A stretch of DNA of 64,000 nucleotides from Haematobia irritans (taxonomy: Eukaryota > Arthropoda > Insecta > Diptera > Muscidae). The notes under the pieces were generated by a model. It was not told where the DNA came from and searched no databases. It was given only the letters and a program-made list of their open reading frames with translations. Both the position numbers and the translations under genes were made by a program. This document shows, piece by piece, positions 30,118 to 40,594 of the stretch (positions within the stretch are counted from its first letter, which is position 1; every line of letters starts with the position of its first letter). The stretch lies in NCBI RefSeq assembly GCF_050003625.1, contig NC_134401.1:90002852-90066851 (forward strand), given 5' to 3'.

Positions 30118-30420
30118 TATTAGACCCCAAACCACACAGTAGTCAGGGTATAATAAATGTGCCTACCAGAAATATTGATTTTAGACCCCATCTAATATGT
30201 AACGATCAACTCAGAATCACCTCCTTCTTCTCGATCTAGTCGTTGGTGTCCGTACGTCTGTCCATGTATATGTTGTTGGCAAGATTCCGGTCACTATTAT
30301 TAACCCAATTGTATGAAATTTAATACAGGTGTTTTTTTTTTTTCGAACAAAGACAAACGCTATTGGATTTGGAAAAAATAGATTCAATTTTAGATATAAC
30401 CCCATATGTATGTACGTATG
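30118..30420 (-). repeat. H2 3' fragment, minus strand
   Basis: ATTTTAGACCCCATCTAAT, ACTCAGAATCACCTCC and GTCCGTACGTCTGTCC match the H2 3' region in reverse. It is truncated where LINE C begins. Confidence 0.6.
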
Positions 30421-30423
30421 TTA

Positions 30424-31521
30424 TGGTTTTCATTATATCCAAATGAAGCTATATAAAAACGATCAGCCGAAGGATTCGGAAATAGACAAGCCTCTGTCTG
30501 AATCAGAAATAAGCGGATCCTCTTGCGAAGTCGAGGGCGATACCAAAGATGCAGACATGGAAAGACACCGTACGCGAGAGGATGTTTCTATAGCCTCAGA
30601 ACTCACCAAAGTTGAAACTATGGTTATTGCGAGAGTCACCGAGATCTCTGAAGACGACATTCTTGATGACTCGATTGAAACGGCCGATGTGACGGTTGTT
30701 GAAAATCTCGATAATCGTCCAGATAAATCTTCACCATTGTAAGGTTGCATGTGCTGCCTTAAAAGTTATCCTAATGAAAGGGGACATAGATATAGTTCTT
30801 ATTCAAGAACCATATGTTTATAGAAACAAAATATGTGAATTAAGTACTCCGGGGTTCAAACTATTGCAGTATACTGGTAATGATGTAAATCGAGCCTTAA
30901 TTGATAAAAACGAGTTTCTGCTTCCTTCAGTTTGCAATACTGACACTGTCGTTGTCAGTTTAGAATTAGCCAAATGCAAGTATTGGCTATCTTCGGTCTA
31001 CATGGGACATGACAGAGAGATGGGTCCATGTGCCGTTAAGACCTTAGTTGAGGAGTCACTGAAACCGAAGACGAAACTCATTATGGGATGCGATGCGAAT
31101 GCGCATCATAGTATATGGGGAAGTAGTGATACTAATGCAAGGGAAGAGTCGCTAATAGAGTTTATTTTGCGTACTAATCTGGTAGTTTGCAACAAGGGAG
31201 ATGCCCCAACCTTTGTCACTAAAAACACGCAAGAGGTTTTGGGCGTCACATTGGATTCGCAAGAACTGAATGAACATAGCCTCTCAGATCATCGCTACAT
31301 CAGTTTCAAATTAGATGTTCATACCACCAAGACCATATTTCCGCCAAATGTTAGGAAAACTGATTGGAATAGGTATAGGGAATCGTTCAATATGATGATA
31401 CCGGAAATACCAGAGACAAATATGAGCACTGTGCAAGATATCGAACCCGCAGTGGAGAGGATTACTAAGGCCTTCAACATTTCACTGAAAGCTGCATGCC
31501 CTAGAGGGAAGCCAAGGGGAA
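30424..31521 (+). pseudogene. LINE C fragment: ORF1 end and endonuclease
   Basis: The plus-strand frame MKLYKNDQPKDSEIDKP ends ORF1 near 30742. The ORF2 start INLHHCKVACAALKVIL overlaps it (30696 on). Endonuclease motifs LIQEPYVYRNKI, MGCDANAHHSIWGSSDTNAR and LSDHRYISFKLD are present, with a deletion of about 15 residues before LSDHR. Similarity ends at KPRGN, where H1 begins; the following host-like frame is H1 sequence read through. Confidence 0.78.
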
Positions 31522-31687
31522 ACAAGTATATAGGCCGTAAGTTCGGCCAGGCCGAAGCTCATGTGCCCTCCACTATGGATTGCGTCGAAACTTCTTCTAA
31601 ACACAGCCATCCACAATCGAATTACTTGGGTTGCGGTAAAACTTGCCGATGGCAGGGTATCTTAAAACTTCCTAATACCGTAATATA

Positions 31688-32622
31688 AAGGGTGATTCTT
31701 TTGAGGTTAGGATTTTCATGCATTAGTATTTGACAGATCACGTGGGATTTCAGACATGGTGTCAAAGAGAAAGATGCTCAGTATGCTTTGACATTTCATC
31801 ATGAATAGACTTACTAACGAGCCACAACGTCGAATTTTCAGTGAATGGGCCCTAGAAAAGTTGGCATAAAATCCGCTTTTTTATCGACAAATTTTGTTCA
31901 GCGATGAGGCTCATTTCTGGTTGAATGGCTACGTAAATAAGCAAAATTGCCGCATTTGGAGTGAAGAGCAACCAGAAGCCGTTCAAGAACTGCCCATGCA
32001 TCCCGAAAAATGCACTGTTTGGTGTGGTTTGTACGCTGGTGGAATCATTGGACCGTATTTTTTCAAAGATGCTGTTGGACGCAACGTTACGGTGAATGGC
32101 GATCGCTATCGTTCGATGCTAACAAACTTTTTATTGCCAAAAATGGAAGAACTGAACTTGGTTGACATGTGGTTTCAACAAGATGGCGCTACATGCCACA
32201 CAGCTCGCGATTCTATGGCCATTTTGAGGGAAAACTTCGGAGAACAATTCATCTCAAGAAATGGACCGGTAAGTTGGCCACCAAGATCATGCGATTTGAC
32301 GCCTTTAGACTATTTTTTGTGGGGCTACGTCAAGTCTAAAGTCTACAGAAATAAGCCAGCAACTATTCCAGCTTTGGAAGACAACATTTCCGAAGAAATT
32401 CGGGCTATTCCGGCCGAAATGCTCGAAAAAGTTGCCCAAAATTGGACTTTCCGAATGGACCACCTAAGACGCAGCCGCGGTCAACATTTAAATGAAATTA
32501 TCTTCAAAAAGTAAATGTCATGGACCAATCTAACGTTTCAAATAAAGAACCGATGAGATTTTGCAAATTTTATGCGTTTTTTTTTTAAAAAAAAGTTATC
32601 AAGCTCTTAACAAATCACCCTT
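31688..32622 (+). mobile_element. Tc1/mariner-type deletion derivative, copy 3
   Basis: Ends AAGGGTGATT / AATCACCCTT with TA at 31686-31687 and 32623-32624. Inserted near the 5' end of H1 element 31522-33494; comparison with the H1 copy at 7566 shows the interrupted segment. Confidence 0.9.
31801..32514 (+). pseudogene. Internally deleted mariner-type transposase, copy 3
   Basis: Keeps only MNRLTNE before the junction, then PQRRIFSEWALEKLA in frame and a TAA stop. The catalytic half from FSDEAHFW to the C-terminus is complete and almost identical to copies 1 and 2. The RRIFSEWALEKL segment, absent from copies 1 and 2, shows what normally precedes the catalytic block. Confidence 0.85.
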
Positions 32623-32679
32623 TATACCACGTAGTCCATAAACTTAAAAAGGCCGATTAAATACGTATATAATTAAGTT

Positions 32680-32950
32680 TGACAAAATTTTCTGTAGAAA
32701 TAATATTTAGACAACATTTTCTATAGAAGTAAAATTTGGACAAAATTTTCTATAGAAATACGATTTTAACAAAATTTTCTATAGAAATAACATTTTGACC
32801 AAATTTTCTATAAAAATAAAATTTTGACAAAATTTTCAAGATTTAAAATTTTGACAACATTTTCTACAGAAATAAAATTTTGCCAAAATTCTCTATAGGA
32901 ATAAAATTTTGACAAAATTTTCTATAGAAATAAAATTTTGCTAGATTATT
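32680..32950. repeat. 29-bp minisatellite inside H1
   Basis: About nine ATAAAATTTTGACAAAATTT / TCTATAGAA units, same relative position as in H1 copies 2 and 3. Confidence 0.78.
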
Positions 32951-33748
32951 TTTGGCTCGAATGACAACCATGATTATGAACCGATATGGACCAAATTTTT
33001 GTGTGATTGGGGATCGGCTATATATATGTAACTATAGACCGATATGGGCCAATTTTGGCATGGTTATGCGGCCATATAGTAACACCATGTTGCAAATTTG
33101 AACCGGATCGGATGAATTTTGCTCATCCAAGAGGCTCCGGAGTTCAAATCTGGGAATCGGTTTATATGGGGGCTATTTATAATTATGGACTGATATGGAC
33201 AAATTTTTGAGTGGTTGTTAGAGACCATATACCAACACCATGTACCAAATTTCACCCGGATCGGATGAAATTTGCTTCTCTTAGAGGATCCGCAAACCAA
33301 ATCTGGAAATCGGTTAATATGGGGGCTATATATAATTATGGACCAATATGGACCAATTTTTACATGGTTGTTAGAGACCATATACTAATACCATGTACCA
33401 AATTTCAGTCGGATCGGATGAAATTTGCTTCTCTTAGAGGATTCGCAAGCCAAATTTGGGGGTCCGTTTATATGGGGGTTATACGTAAAAGTGGAAATTC
33501 TAAATGCTGGTGGCCGTTCTCCTCGCATTTCTGTCCAATATTGTCCAATATCTATTAAGCCGTTTTCGTGGTTAGTGATCAAATATCTTAAAACCCTACG
33601 GGAAATGGATCAACCACAGAACCGATACAGGACTAGTCCATGGTGTGTATGGACCAGTCCCAGTTCTGGTCAAAACGTATGGAGGGGACCGGTCACTTTA
33701 ACATGGGTTTGCCATTGAAGGGGGAAATTTACATTTTACGACGCGTCT

Positions 33749-34097
33749 TAGGTTAGGTTAGGTTAGGTGGCAGCCCGATGTATCAGGCTCACTTGGCCTA
33801 TTCAGTCCATTGTTATACCACATTTGTGAACTTCTCTCTTATCACTGAGAGCTGCCCGATTCCATGTTAAGCTCAATGACAAGGGACCTCCTTTTTATAG
33901 CCGAGTCCGAACGGCGTACCACATTCCAGTTAAACCACTTAGAGAAGCTTTGAAATCCTCAGAAATGTCGCCAGCATTACTGAGGTGGGATAGTCCATCG
34001 CTGAAAAACTTTTTGGTGTTCGGTCGAAGCAGGAATGGAGCCCACGACCTTGTGTATGCAAGGTGGGCATGCTAACCATTGCACCACAGTGGCTCCC
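33749..34097 (-). repeat. SINE-1, tRNA-derived
   Basis: Minus strand: head GGGAGCCACTGTGGTGCAAT, GGTTAGCATGCCCACCTTGC, box B GTGGGCTCCATTCCTGC. The body follows, then the tail ACCTAACCTAACCTAA. About 349 bp. Promoter boxes and length fit a tRNA-type SINE; this copy has changes in box B. Confidence 0.8.
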
Positions 34098-34731
34098 ACC
34101 AGTTCTGTGCTAAGTCCGTCAGTGGCAATTTGCACCAATTTCCCATAGGGAACGGACACTTTTATATTTTTTTTTTAAATCCATAAAAAAAAATATTTAA
34201 ATCCATAAAAATTCCCATATCGTTATTCTGGATCAAAAGCAATTAGATCGTTGAGTAAATAATGTGAGAAAAATTAAATGGTTCAAATTCAATTGATTGT
34301 CTCTCCTGCTGTTACCAAAAATCTGATTTTGCGGTTACAATTCTAATCGAATGACAAATTGCATGGGCAACACCATTAATAAAAGGCGTTTAATTCAGAT
34401 CACTTTTTTTGTTATCGGCCTGCAGATATTTTCCTTTTCCATTCGAACAGCTAAAATATTTCACATACCATTGATTAATCGATGCATTCGAAAAGATTGA
34501 GCTACAAATATTTCGTCCATGTTGTTTCCCAGAAGTTATCCTTTGCAACTATGCTCAGTCGCCAAACACTTGCAATTAAATCTAGCCAATGTTGTTGATT
34601 GGAGTACATTGTTTTTTTTTTTGTTCATACAAATTAATTTACTTAAAACGACATCAGCAATAATCGTAAAAATCTAAAACATTTTATTGGTTGTTTTTAT
34701 TTTTTGCAATCGAAAATACTCTCGGGTTATA
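34098..34731. other. Unassigned stretch
   Basis: No coding sequence or repeat family of this window recognised apart from short A-runs. Confidence 0.4.
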
Positions 34732-35678
34732 CACGGATGAAAAAGACTGTTTTTCATATGTTTGGCTATAAACATTATATGTTTGGAACACAATATTTTT
34801 GAGTGCAAGCATATAATGTTCATAAACTAGCATAACATGTTTGAGACATATATGTTAATATGTTAGAACATATTATGTTTGGGACATAAAATGTTTGTAA
34901 AAATAATATGCTTGGATGCAAACATATATTAATTTAGAAATAGCCTATAAACATATATGTGTTTAGTAGCTTGGAGCGCTATTTAACATGGAGCGATATT
35001 GAATTAAGTTGGTGGTTGTTGCTTGTTATTACAAAATTAACATTTTATTTTTCCTTGGGCAATTGATCAGCTACTTCTTTGATCCTTACAAACTGTGTGG
35101 TCCGCTGTTCGAATCCCCGTCCGGCAAAAGGTAAAATTAAAATAAAAAAATCATAAAATTGAATAATTTCTTCTACAATGTTTATATTACAGAAAAAGGT
35201 GCTAAGAACTAAAAAATCTCGTGGAAGTGAGAAAGATGTCGGGGAATATACAATTGGGCAGAAACAAAATTTTGAGCATTCAGGTCGAAAACCTATGTTG
35301 TTAGCACCTATATTACCTGTTTATTTTCATAATTCATTATGATTGTAAATATATAAATAAAATTTTGAGCACAATATTGTTAATTTTTTTAAGCATATAA
35401 TATTTTTGGGTGCAAAATGCTTCCAAACATATTATATGTTCACATAATAACATATTGTTTTTTGGAAGACAACATTATTGAATTTGGATGCAAAAATATA
35501 AAATGTTTGGAACTTAGACTACCCAAACATATATTGTTTAGACCAATATGCTTTCAAACATATTATATATTGGAAGAGATCAAACATATAAATGTTTGGG
35601 CAATACCCAAAAATGTATATGCTTGAAGCAAAATATGTTTGGGAGTATATGTTACAGAAGCGATTTTTTGTGAGCGTG
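34732..35678. mobile_element. M4 TIR element, copy 2
   Basis: TA|CACGGATGAAAAAG at the left, GATTTTTTGTGAGCGTG|TA at the right. Many CATATGTTTGG motifs. A partial tRNA-like module (about 35088-35135, CTTACAAACTGTGTGGTCC and GTTCGAATCCCCG) and the M3/M4 shared core follow. Confidence 0.68.
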
Positions 35679-36250
35679 TATGTGCTCCAATTGGAAGCAA
35701 ACCCATATGGAGTCCATTCAGCGTATTAGATACATTTTCTGAAAGCTGTAACATTGCTGTTGTTTAGTGGGATATTTAGCGAACTCCACCAAAGGAAGTT
35801 ACTATAAAGGGTGATTTTTTTAGCTATCATCGTTTTGGCAATACTGCACCAAAAAACGGAATATGGTCATGTCCTAGAGGAAATTTTTATTTTTAGACGG
35901 TGAACATGTAACATGTTTGTTGCACCAATGTCCTTATCTCGGGGAGACTATATTAAAATTTTACTATAAAACTTCAAACTGTTTCTAATTAAAGACTTAG
36001 TTTCAGAACAAAAATATTTGTGTAAATGAAATGGACTGTGATTTTGGAACAATTTTTTTTGTAAATATAAAAATTTTTATAACCAAAAAAATTTTTTTGT
36101 GATAAAAGTTTGAAATTTTCAAAAAAAAAAAAAATTAAAAAAACAACGTTTTCGATACATGTTTTCCAAACGGTTTTTTTCTTTGTTTTCATTAAAAACA
36201 AGTCGGGCAGGACGGACATTTATAATTTATCGGTCGATACATACACTGAA
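35679..36250. other. Mixed remnants: solo mariner-type end and M3 fragment
   Basis: At 35803, TATAAAGGGTGATTTTTTTA resembles a Tc1/mariner end without a partner. At 35995-36197 a minus-strand M3 piece (AACGTTTTCGATACATG region) is followed by an H2 5' start (ACAAGTCGGGCAGGACGG). Confidence 0.5.
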
Positions 36251-36320
36251 AAAAATATTGTCGTGAGGTCAAAGATTTCATGTCTTTAAAAAACGAATGC
36301 AAATTTTGCTTAGCATACAC

Positions 36321-36553
36321 CCTAAAAAAATCGCTTCTTTAACATATGTTCCAAACATATTTTGCAGGAAGCACATATATTATTGGATACTGCCGAAATA
36401 TTAATATGTTTGTTTTATGTGAACATATTATATGTTTGGAAGCATTTTGAGCCCAAAAATATTATATGTTTGGAAGAATTTTCCCCAAAGAAGATTGTGA
36501 TCATTGCCTCATATAATTTTCACTTCCACGAAATTTTTAGTTCTTGGCACCTT
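36321..36553 (-). repeat. M4 end fragment
   Basis: CACCCTAAAAAAATCGCTTC and the following 200 bp match the right part of M4 at 5310-5535 in reverse; cut off where H3 copy 2 starts. Confidence 0.65.
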
Positions 36554-36877
36554 TTTATACCCACCACCATAGAATGGTGACGGGGGTATAATAAGTTTGT
36601 CATTCCGTTTGTAGCACATCGAAATATCGATTTCCGACTATATAAAGTATATATATTCTTGATCAGGGAGAAATTCTAAGACGATATAACGATGTCCGTC
36701 TGTCTGTCTGTTGTAATCACGCTACAGTCTTCAATAATGAAGCAATCGTGCTGGAATTTTGCACAAACTCGTCTTTTGTCTGCAGGCAGGTCAAGTTCGA
36801 AGATGGGCTATATCGGTCCAGGTTTTGATATAGTCCCCATATAAACCGACCTCCCGATTTGGGGTCTTGGGCTTATA

Positions 36878-37783
36878 AAGGGTGATTTGTTAAGAGCTTG
36901 ATAACTTTTTTTTTAAAAATAACGCATAAAATTTGCAAAATCTCATCGGTTCTTTATTTGAAACGTTAGATTGGTCCATGACATTTACTTTTTGAAGATA
37001 ATTTCATTTAAATGTTGACCGCGGCTGCGTCTTAGGTGGTCCATTCGGAAAGTCCAATTTTGGGCAACTTTTTCGAGCATTTCGGCCGGAATAGCCCGAA
37101 TTTCTTCGGAAATGTTGTTGTCAAAGCTGGAATAGTTGCTGGCTTATTTCTGTAGACTTTAGACTTGACGTAGCCCCACAAAAAATAGTCTAAAGGCGTC
37201 AAATCGCATGATCTTGGTGGCCAACTTACCGGTCCATTTCTTGAGATGAATTGTTCTCCGAAGTTTTCCCTCAAAATGGCCATAGAATCGCGAGCTGTGT
37301 GGCATGTCAACCAAGTTCAGTTCTTCCATTTTTGGCAACAAAAAGTTTGTTAGCATCGAACGATAGCGATCGCCATTCACCGTAACGTTGCGTCCAACAG
37401 CATCTTTGAAAAAATACGGTGCAATGATTCCACCAGCGTACAAACCACACCAAACAGTGCATTTTTCGGGATGCATGGGCAGTTCTTGAACGGCTTCTGG
37501 TTGCTCTTCACTCCAAATGCGGCAATTTTGCTTATTTACGTAGCCATTCAACCAGAAATGAGCCTCATCGCTGAACAAAATTTGTCGATAAAAAAGCGGA
37601 TTTTCTGCCAACTTTTCTAGGGCCCATTCACTGAAAATTCGACGTTGTGGCAGATCGTAAGTCTATTCATGATGAAATGTCAAAGCATACTGAGCATCTT
37701 TCTCTTTGACACCATGTCTGAAATCCCACGTGATCTGTCAAATACTAATGCATGAAAATCCTAACCTCAAAAGAATCACCCTT
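36878..37783 (-). mobile_element. Tc1/mariner-type deletion derivative, copy 4
   Basis: Ends as in the other copies, TA at 36876-36877 and 37784-37785. Inserted within H3 element 36556-38539 at GGGCTTA|TAGCAATC; the same H3 position is uninterrupted at 22380-22430. Confidence 0.9.
36985..37670 (-). pseudogene. Doubly deleted mariner-type transposase, copy 4
   Basis: The first deletion leaves MNRLT before RRIFSEWALEKLAENPLFYR. A second deletion of 26 bp between two ACATG repeats near 37310 removes WFQQDGAT, including the second catalytic Asp, and shifts the frame. The remaining tail matches the other copies. Confidence 0.86.
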
Positions 37784-38539
37784 TAGCAATCGAAATCTTT
37801 ATCCGATTTGCCTGAAATTTGGAATCTAGAGGTATTTTATGACCATAAAGAGGTATGCCAAAAATGGTGAGTATCAGTCCATATTTTTGTATAGCCCCCA
37901 TATAGACCGATTTCCCGATTTTACTTCTTGGGCTTCTAGAATCCGAAGTTTTTATCCACTTTGCCTGAAATTGGAAATCTGTAGGTATTTTCGGGTCATA
38001 AAGAGGTGTGTCGAAAACGGTGAATATCGGTCCATATTTTGGTATAGCCCCCATAAGAACGATTTATCTCCTTGGGTTTCTAGAAACCGTAGGTTTTATC
38101 TGATTTGCCTGAAATTGTAATATTCTGGTATTTTAGGCTCACAAAAACGTGTATCGGATTAAGTTTTTATCGGTCCATTTGGTAATGCCTCCATATAGAC
38201 CGACATCACTTATTGATGGTGTAGAAGGCGCACTGATCATGAAAATTGCTTGACATTTCCAGATTTTACTTCTACAGATTAAAGATTTCAAATCAAGACG
38301 TTATTTTATAATTTTCTTGCACACTTACAAGAGATGTTAATGATTCCTCTAAAACTCAAACAAAAATGGTTCTTATAAATCCAGAATCTGATATAGTCCT
38401 CATAAGGAATATCTTTAAATTTATCTTCGGGAAGTGTCCTCAAGCCCTCCTGAAATTTCAAAGGAAACCCTAATATTTGGTTCATGGTGGTGGGTATTTA
38501 AGATTCGGCCCGGCCGAACTTAGTGCTGTATATACTTGT

Positions 38540-38811
38540 TGTTGTCTTAAGGTGTGTTTTACTAAAAGCTTACCTATTATATGAAGCCCGCCTAAAGGCG
38601 GACTTGGGCATTAGATGGTTAAGTCCGAAGGCATAATCGATACTGCTGCATGTTTATGGGATCGATAGCACATTTACCGATTATTTAGTCATCGCCGACA
38701 AGTCGTATCGATCCGACACACTGTAAAATTCTTTACAAACGCCGACATTCCGTCCGGAATAACTGATAGTATGTAAAGCGCATAAGGCGTAAGCAAATTT
38801 TAGGTGCTTTA
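38540..38811. other. Unassigned stretch with GC-rich palindromes
   Basis: GCCCGCCTAAAGGCGGAC and CATTCCGTCCGGAATAACTG are near-palindromic. No coding frame. Confidence 0.4.
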
Positions 38812-39395
38812 GATTACTGGCGGGCCTGAAAAACGTTAACTTAAGCAGTCTGTAAATGTTTTTGGAACAATCTTGTTGGTTCAACAAAAGAAAATAATAG
38901 AGAAGGTTCAGTAGTTAAAACTAGAAGTGCCCATATGTAATAGGTACTTTTAGTTAAATGTGCTATCACAAAGGACTTAATAGTCTATGTTAGGTTAGGT
39001 AGCAGCCCGATGTATCAGGCTCACTTAGACTATTCAGTCTATTGTGATACCACATTGGTGAACTTCTCTCTTATCACTGAGTGCTGCCCGATTCCATGTT
39101 AAGCTCTATGACAAGGGACCTCCTTTTTTATAGCCGAGTCCGAACGGCGTTCCACATTGCAATGAAACCACTTAGAGAAGCTTTGAAACCCTCAGAAATG
39201 TTACCAGCATTACTGAGATGGGATAATCCACCGCTGAAAAACTTTTTGGTGTTTGGTCGAAGCAGGAATCGAACCCACGACCTTGTGTATGCAAGGCGGA
39301 CATGCTAACCATTGCACCACGTTGGCTCCCAATGGACTTAATAGTCTAAGTGAACCTGAAGCTTAATCGGGCTGTCACTTTAACCTAACGTAACC
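38812..39395 (+). repeat. SINE-2, plus strand, interrupted by SINE-1
   Basis: AGATTACTGGCGGGCCTG to CTGTCACTTTAACCTAAC, with SINE-1 inserted at 38988-39333. Matches 20340-20615. Confidence 0.68.
38988..39333 (-). repeat. SINE-1 with 15-bp target duplication
   Basis: Minus-strand tRNA-derived SINE. GGACTTAATAGTCTA occurs immediately left (38973-38987) and right (39334-39348), a clear duplication from LINE-driven insertion. Box B GTGGGTTCGATTCCTGC is intact. Confidence 0.88.
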
Positions 39396-40576
39396 TCACC
39401 TAGCCCACTTCTCCGTATTGAGACCTGATAGAGAGAATCGTAACAAAGTATGAAGAATTTATGCGGGCATTACTGTAGTTGGGATTTTTAACTTGAACAT
39501 ATATTCTTACCTGTGTATACAATAAATATAAATAAAATAGATAAAAGTCATTAAAATGGTTCTTATATTGAGAAGTATATATATTTATGTGTAGTTTTTT
39601 GTAAAAATAATACATATTGTACATTTATAATAAATACTTTGCGATATCTTGATTTTTATAATGATTGCCGCTGCAATTAGAGACTATTTTTCTATTGAAA
39701 TAATTTAAACTTAAATCTGACAAGAAGTATATTTAATTTTGCTAAAGCAAATAATTCAATGAGATTTCAGTAAAACAAAAGATATCAAATAAAACAATGT
39801 TATTTAAGAAACCACGGATCAATGAAAGAACAGATGACAAGTAACTTAGTTTTGTCACAAACTAAATTAAAATTAAATCATTTTTAGAAATTTTTCATTA
39901 CACAAAAGCGATTACTATCACATATAAAATATTGCCGCTCGGAATTTTAGTTAATTAAAAAACTGCTGAAATTAATTCAAAAAAACGAAGATCACAGAAT
40001 ATAAAAAAAATATTAATATTATTAATAATAAAAAATTTGAAGCAAATATTAAATAATTATTTTTTTTTTATTTTTGTTTATTTTATTATAATTTAATTTA
40101 ATTTATTTTATTTTAAAATTTTACATATCAGCTAGTGATCCTGTGGGGGGTTTATAGAAATTGGTTTTCTGGTTTATCATGAAATACCCCAAACATTTCT
40201 AAAGAAAAATCTATTATTATTTTTTTATTATCAAATTCTTGTCATCTGCGTTTTCGATTTGCTTGTGCTTGATATCAAATTTCCATGGATGAAAAATATA
40301 TAGGAATTTACAACCAATTTTTTATATACTTCCAATGCTAATCTCAATCAAAATAAAAATTAAAGCAATTAAAACCAATTTAAGAAACAAAGAAACCTTA
40401 AAATTAATTCTGAGATTTTATCCCAACTTAAAAATAAAAAAAAAAAATACAAAATCAAAAACACAACATCAACTGTCCGATTGTCTCATAATCGGCCAAC
40501 ATCTCATACTCAGCATTAGAATGATTTCCAAGAAGATCAAGATAGATTGATCTTCGACGGTCGTTTTCTTAAATGA
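39396..40576. other. AT-rich stretch downstream of the LPP/wunen-like gene
   Basis: No repeats or coding recognised; possibly 3' UTR and intergenic sequence of the minus-strand gene. No single polyadenylation site can be chosen. Confidence 0.4.
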
Positions 40577-40594
40577 TCACCACATGGAAGAAGT
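40577..40594 (-). CDS. Possible terminal exon of the LPP/wunen-like gene
   Basis: A TTCTTCTTACAG acceptor lies 136 bp downstream of exon D. In phase it adds only TSSMW and a TGA stop. The alternative frame reads FFHVVII and stop, which looks more like a wunen tail but needs a different phase. If this exon is skipped, reading through the exon D donor adds SSKINPKRL and a stop at 40698. Low certainty. Confidence 0.4.
   Translation of the reverse strand, partial: TSSMW

Larger units (their letters stand above)
31522..33494 (+). mobile_element. H1 element with nested mariner copy 3, 3' truncated
   Basis: Starts ACAAGTATATAGGCCGTAAG, then TTCGGCCAGGCCGAA. The minisatellite (32680-32950) and three 153-bp repeats (33000-33490) follow. 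It stops at TATACGTAAAAGTGG, before the (GTCY)n tract and hairpin. Confidence 0.75.
36556..38539 (-). mobile_element. H3 Helentron/DINE-like element, copy 2, with mariner copy 4
   Basis: Same ends as H3 copy 1: the 3' hairpin ATACCCACCACCATAGAATG at 36558 and the 5' end with TTCGGCCCGGCCGAA near 38505. It has no M1 or CACT insertions, so it documents the empty sites used in this annotation. Confidence 0.77.
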
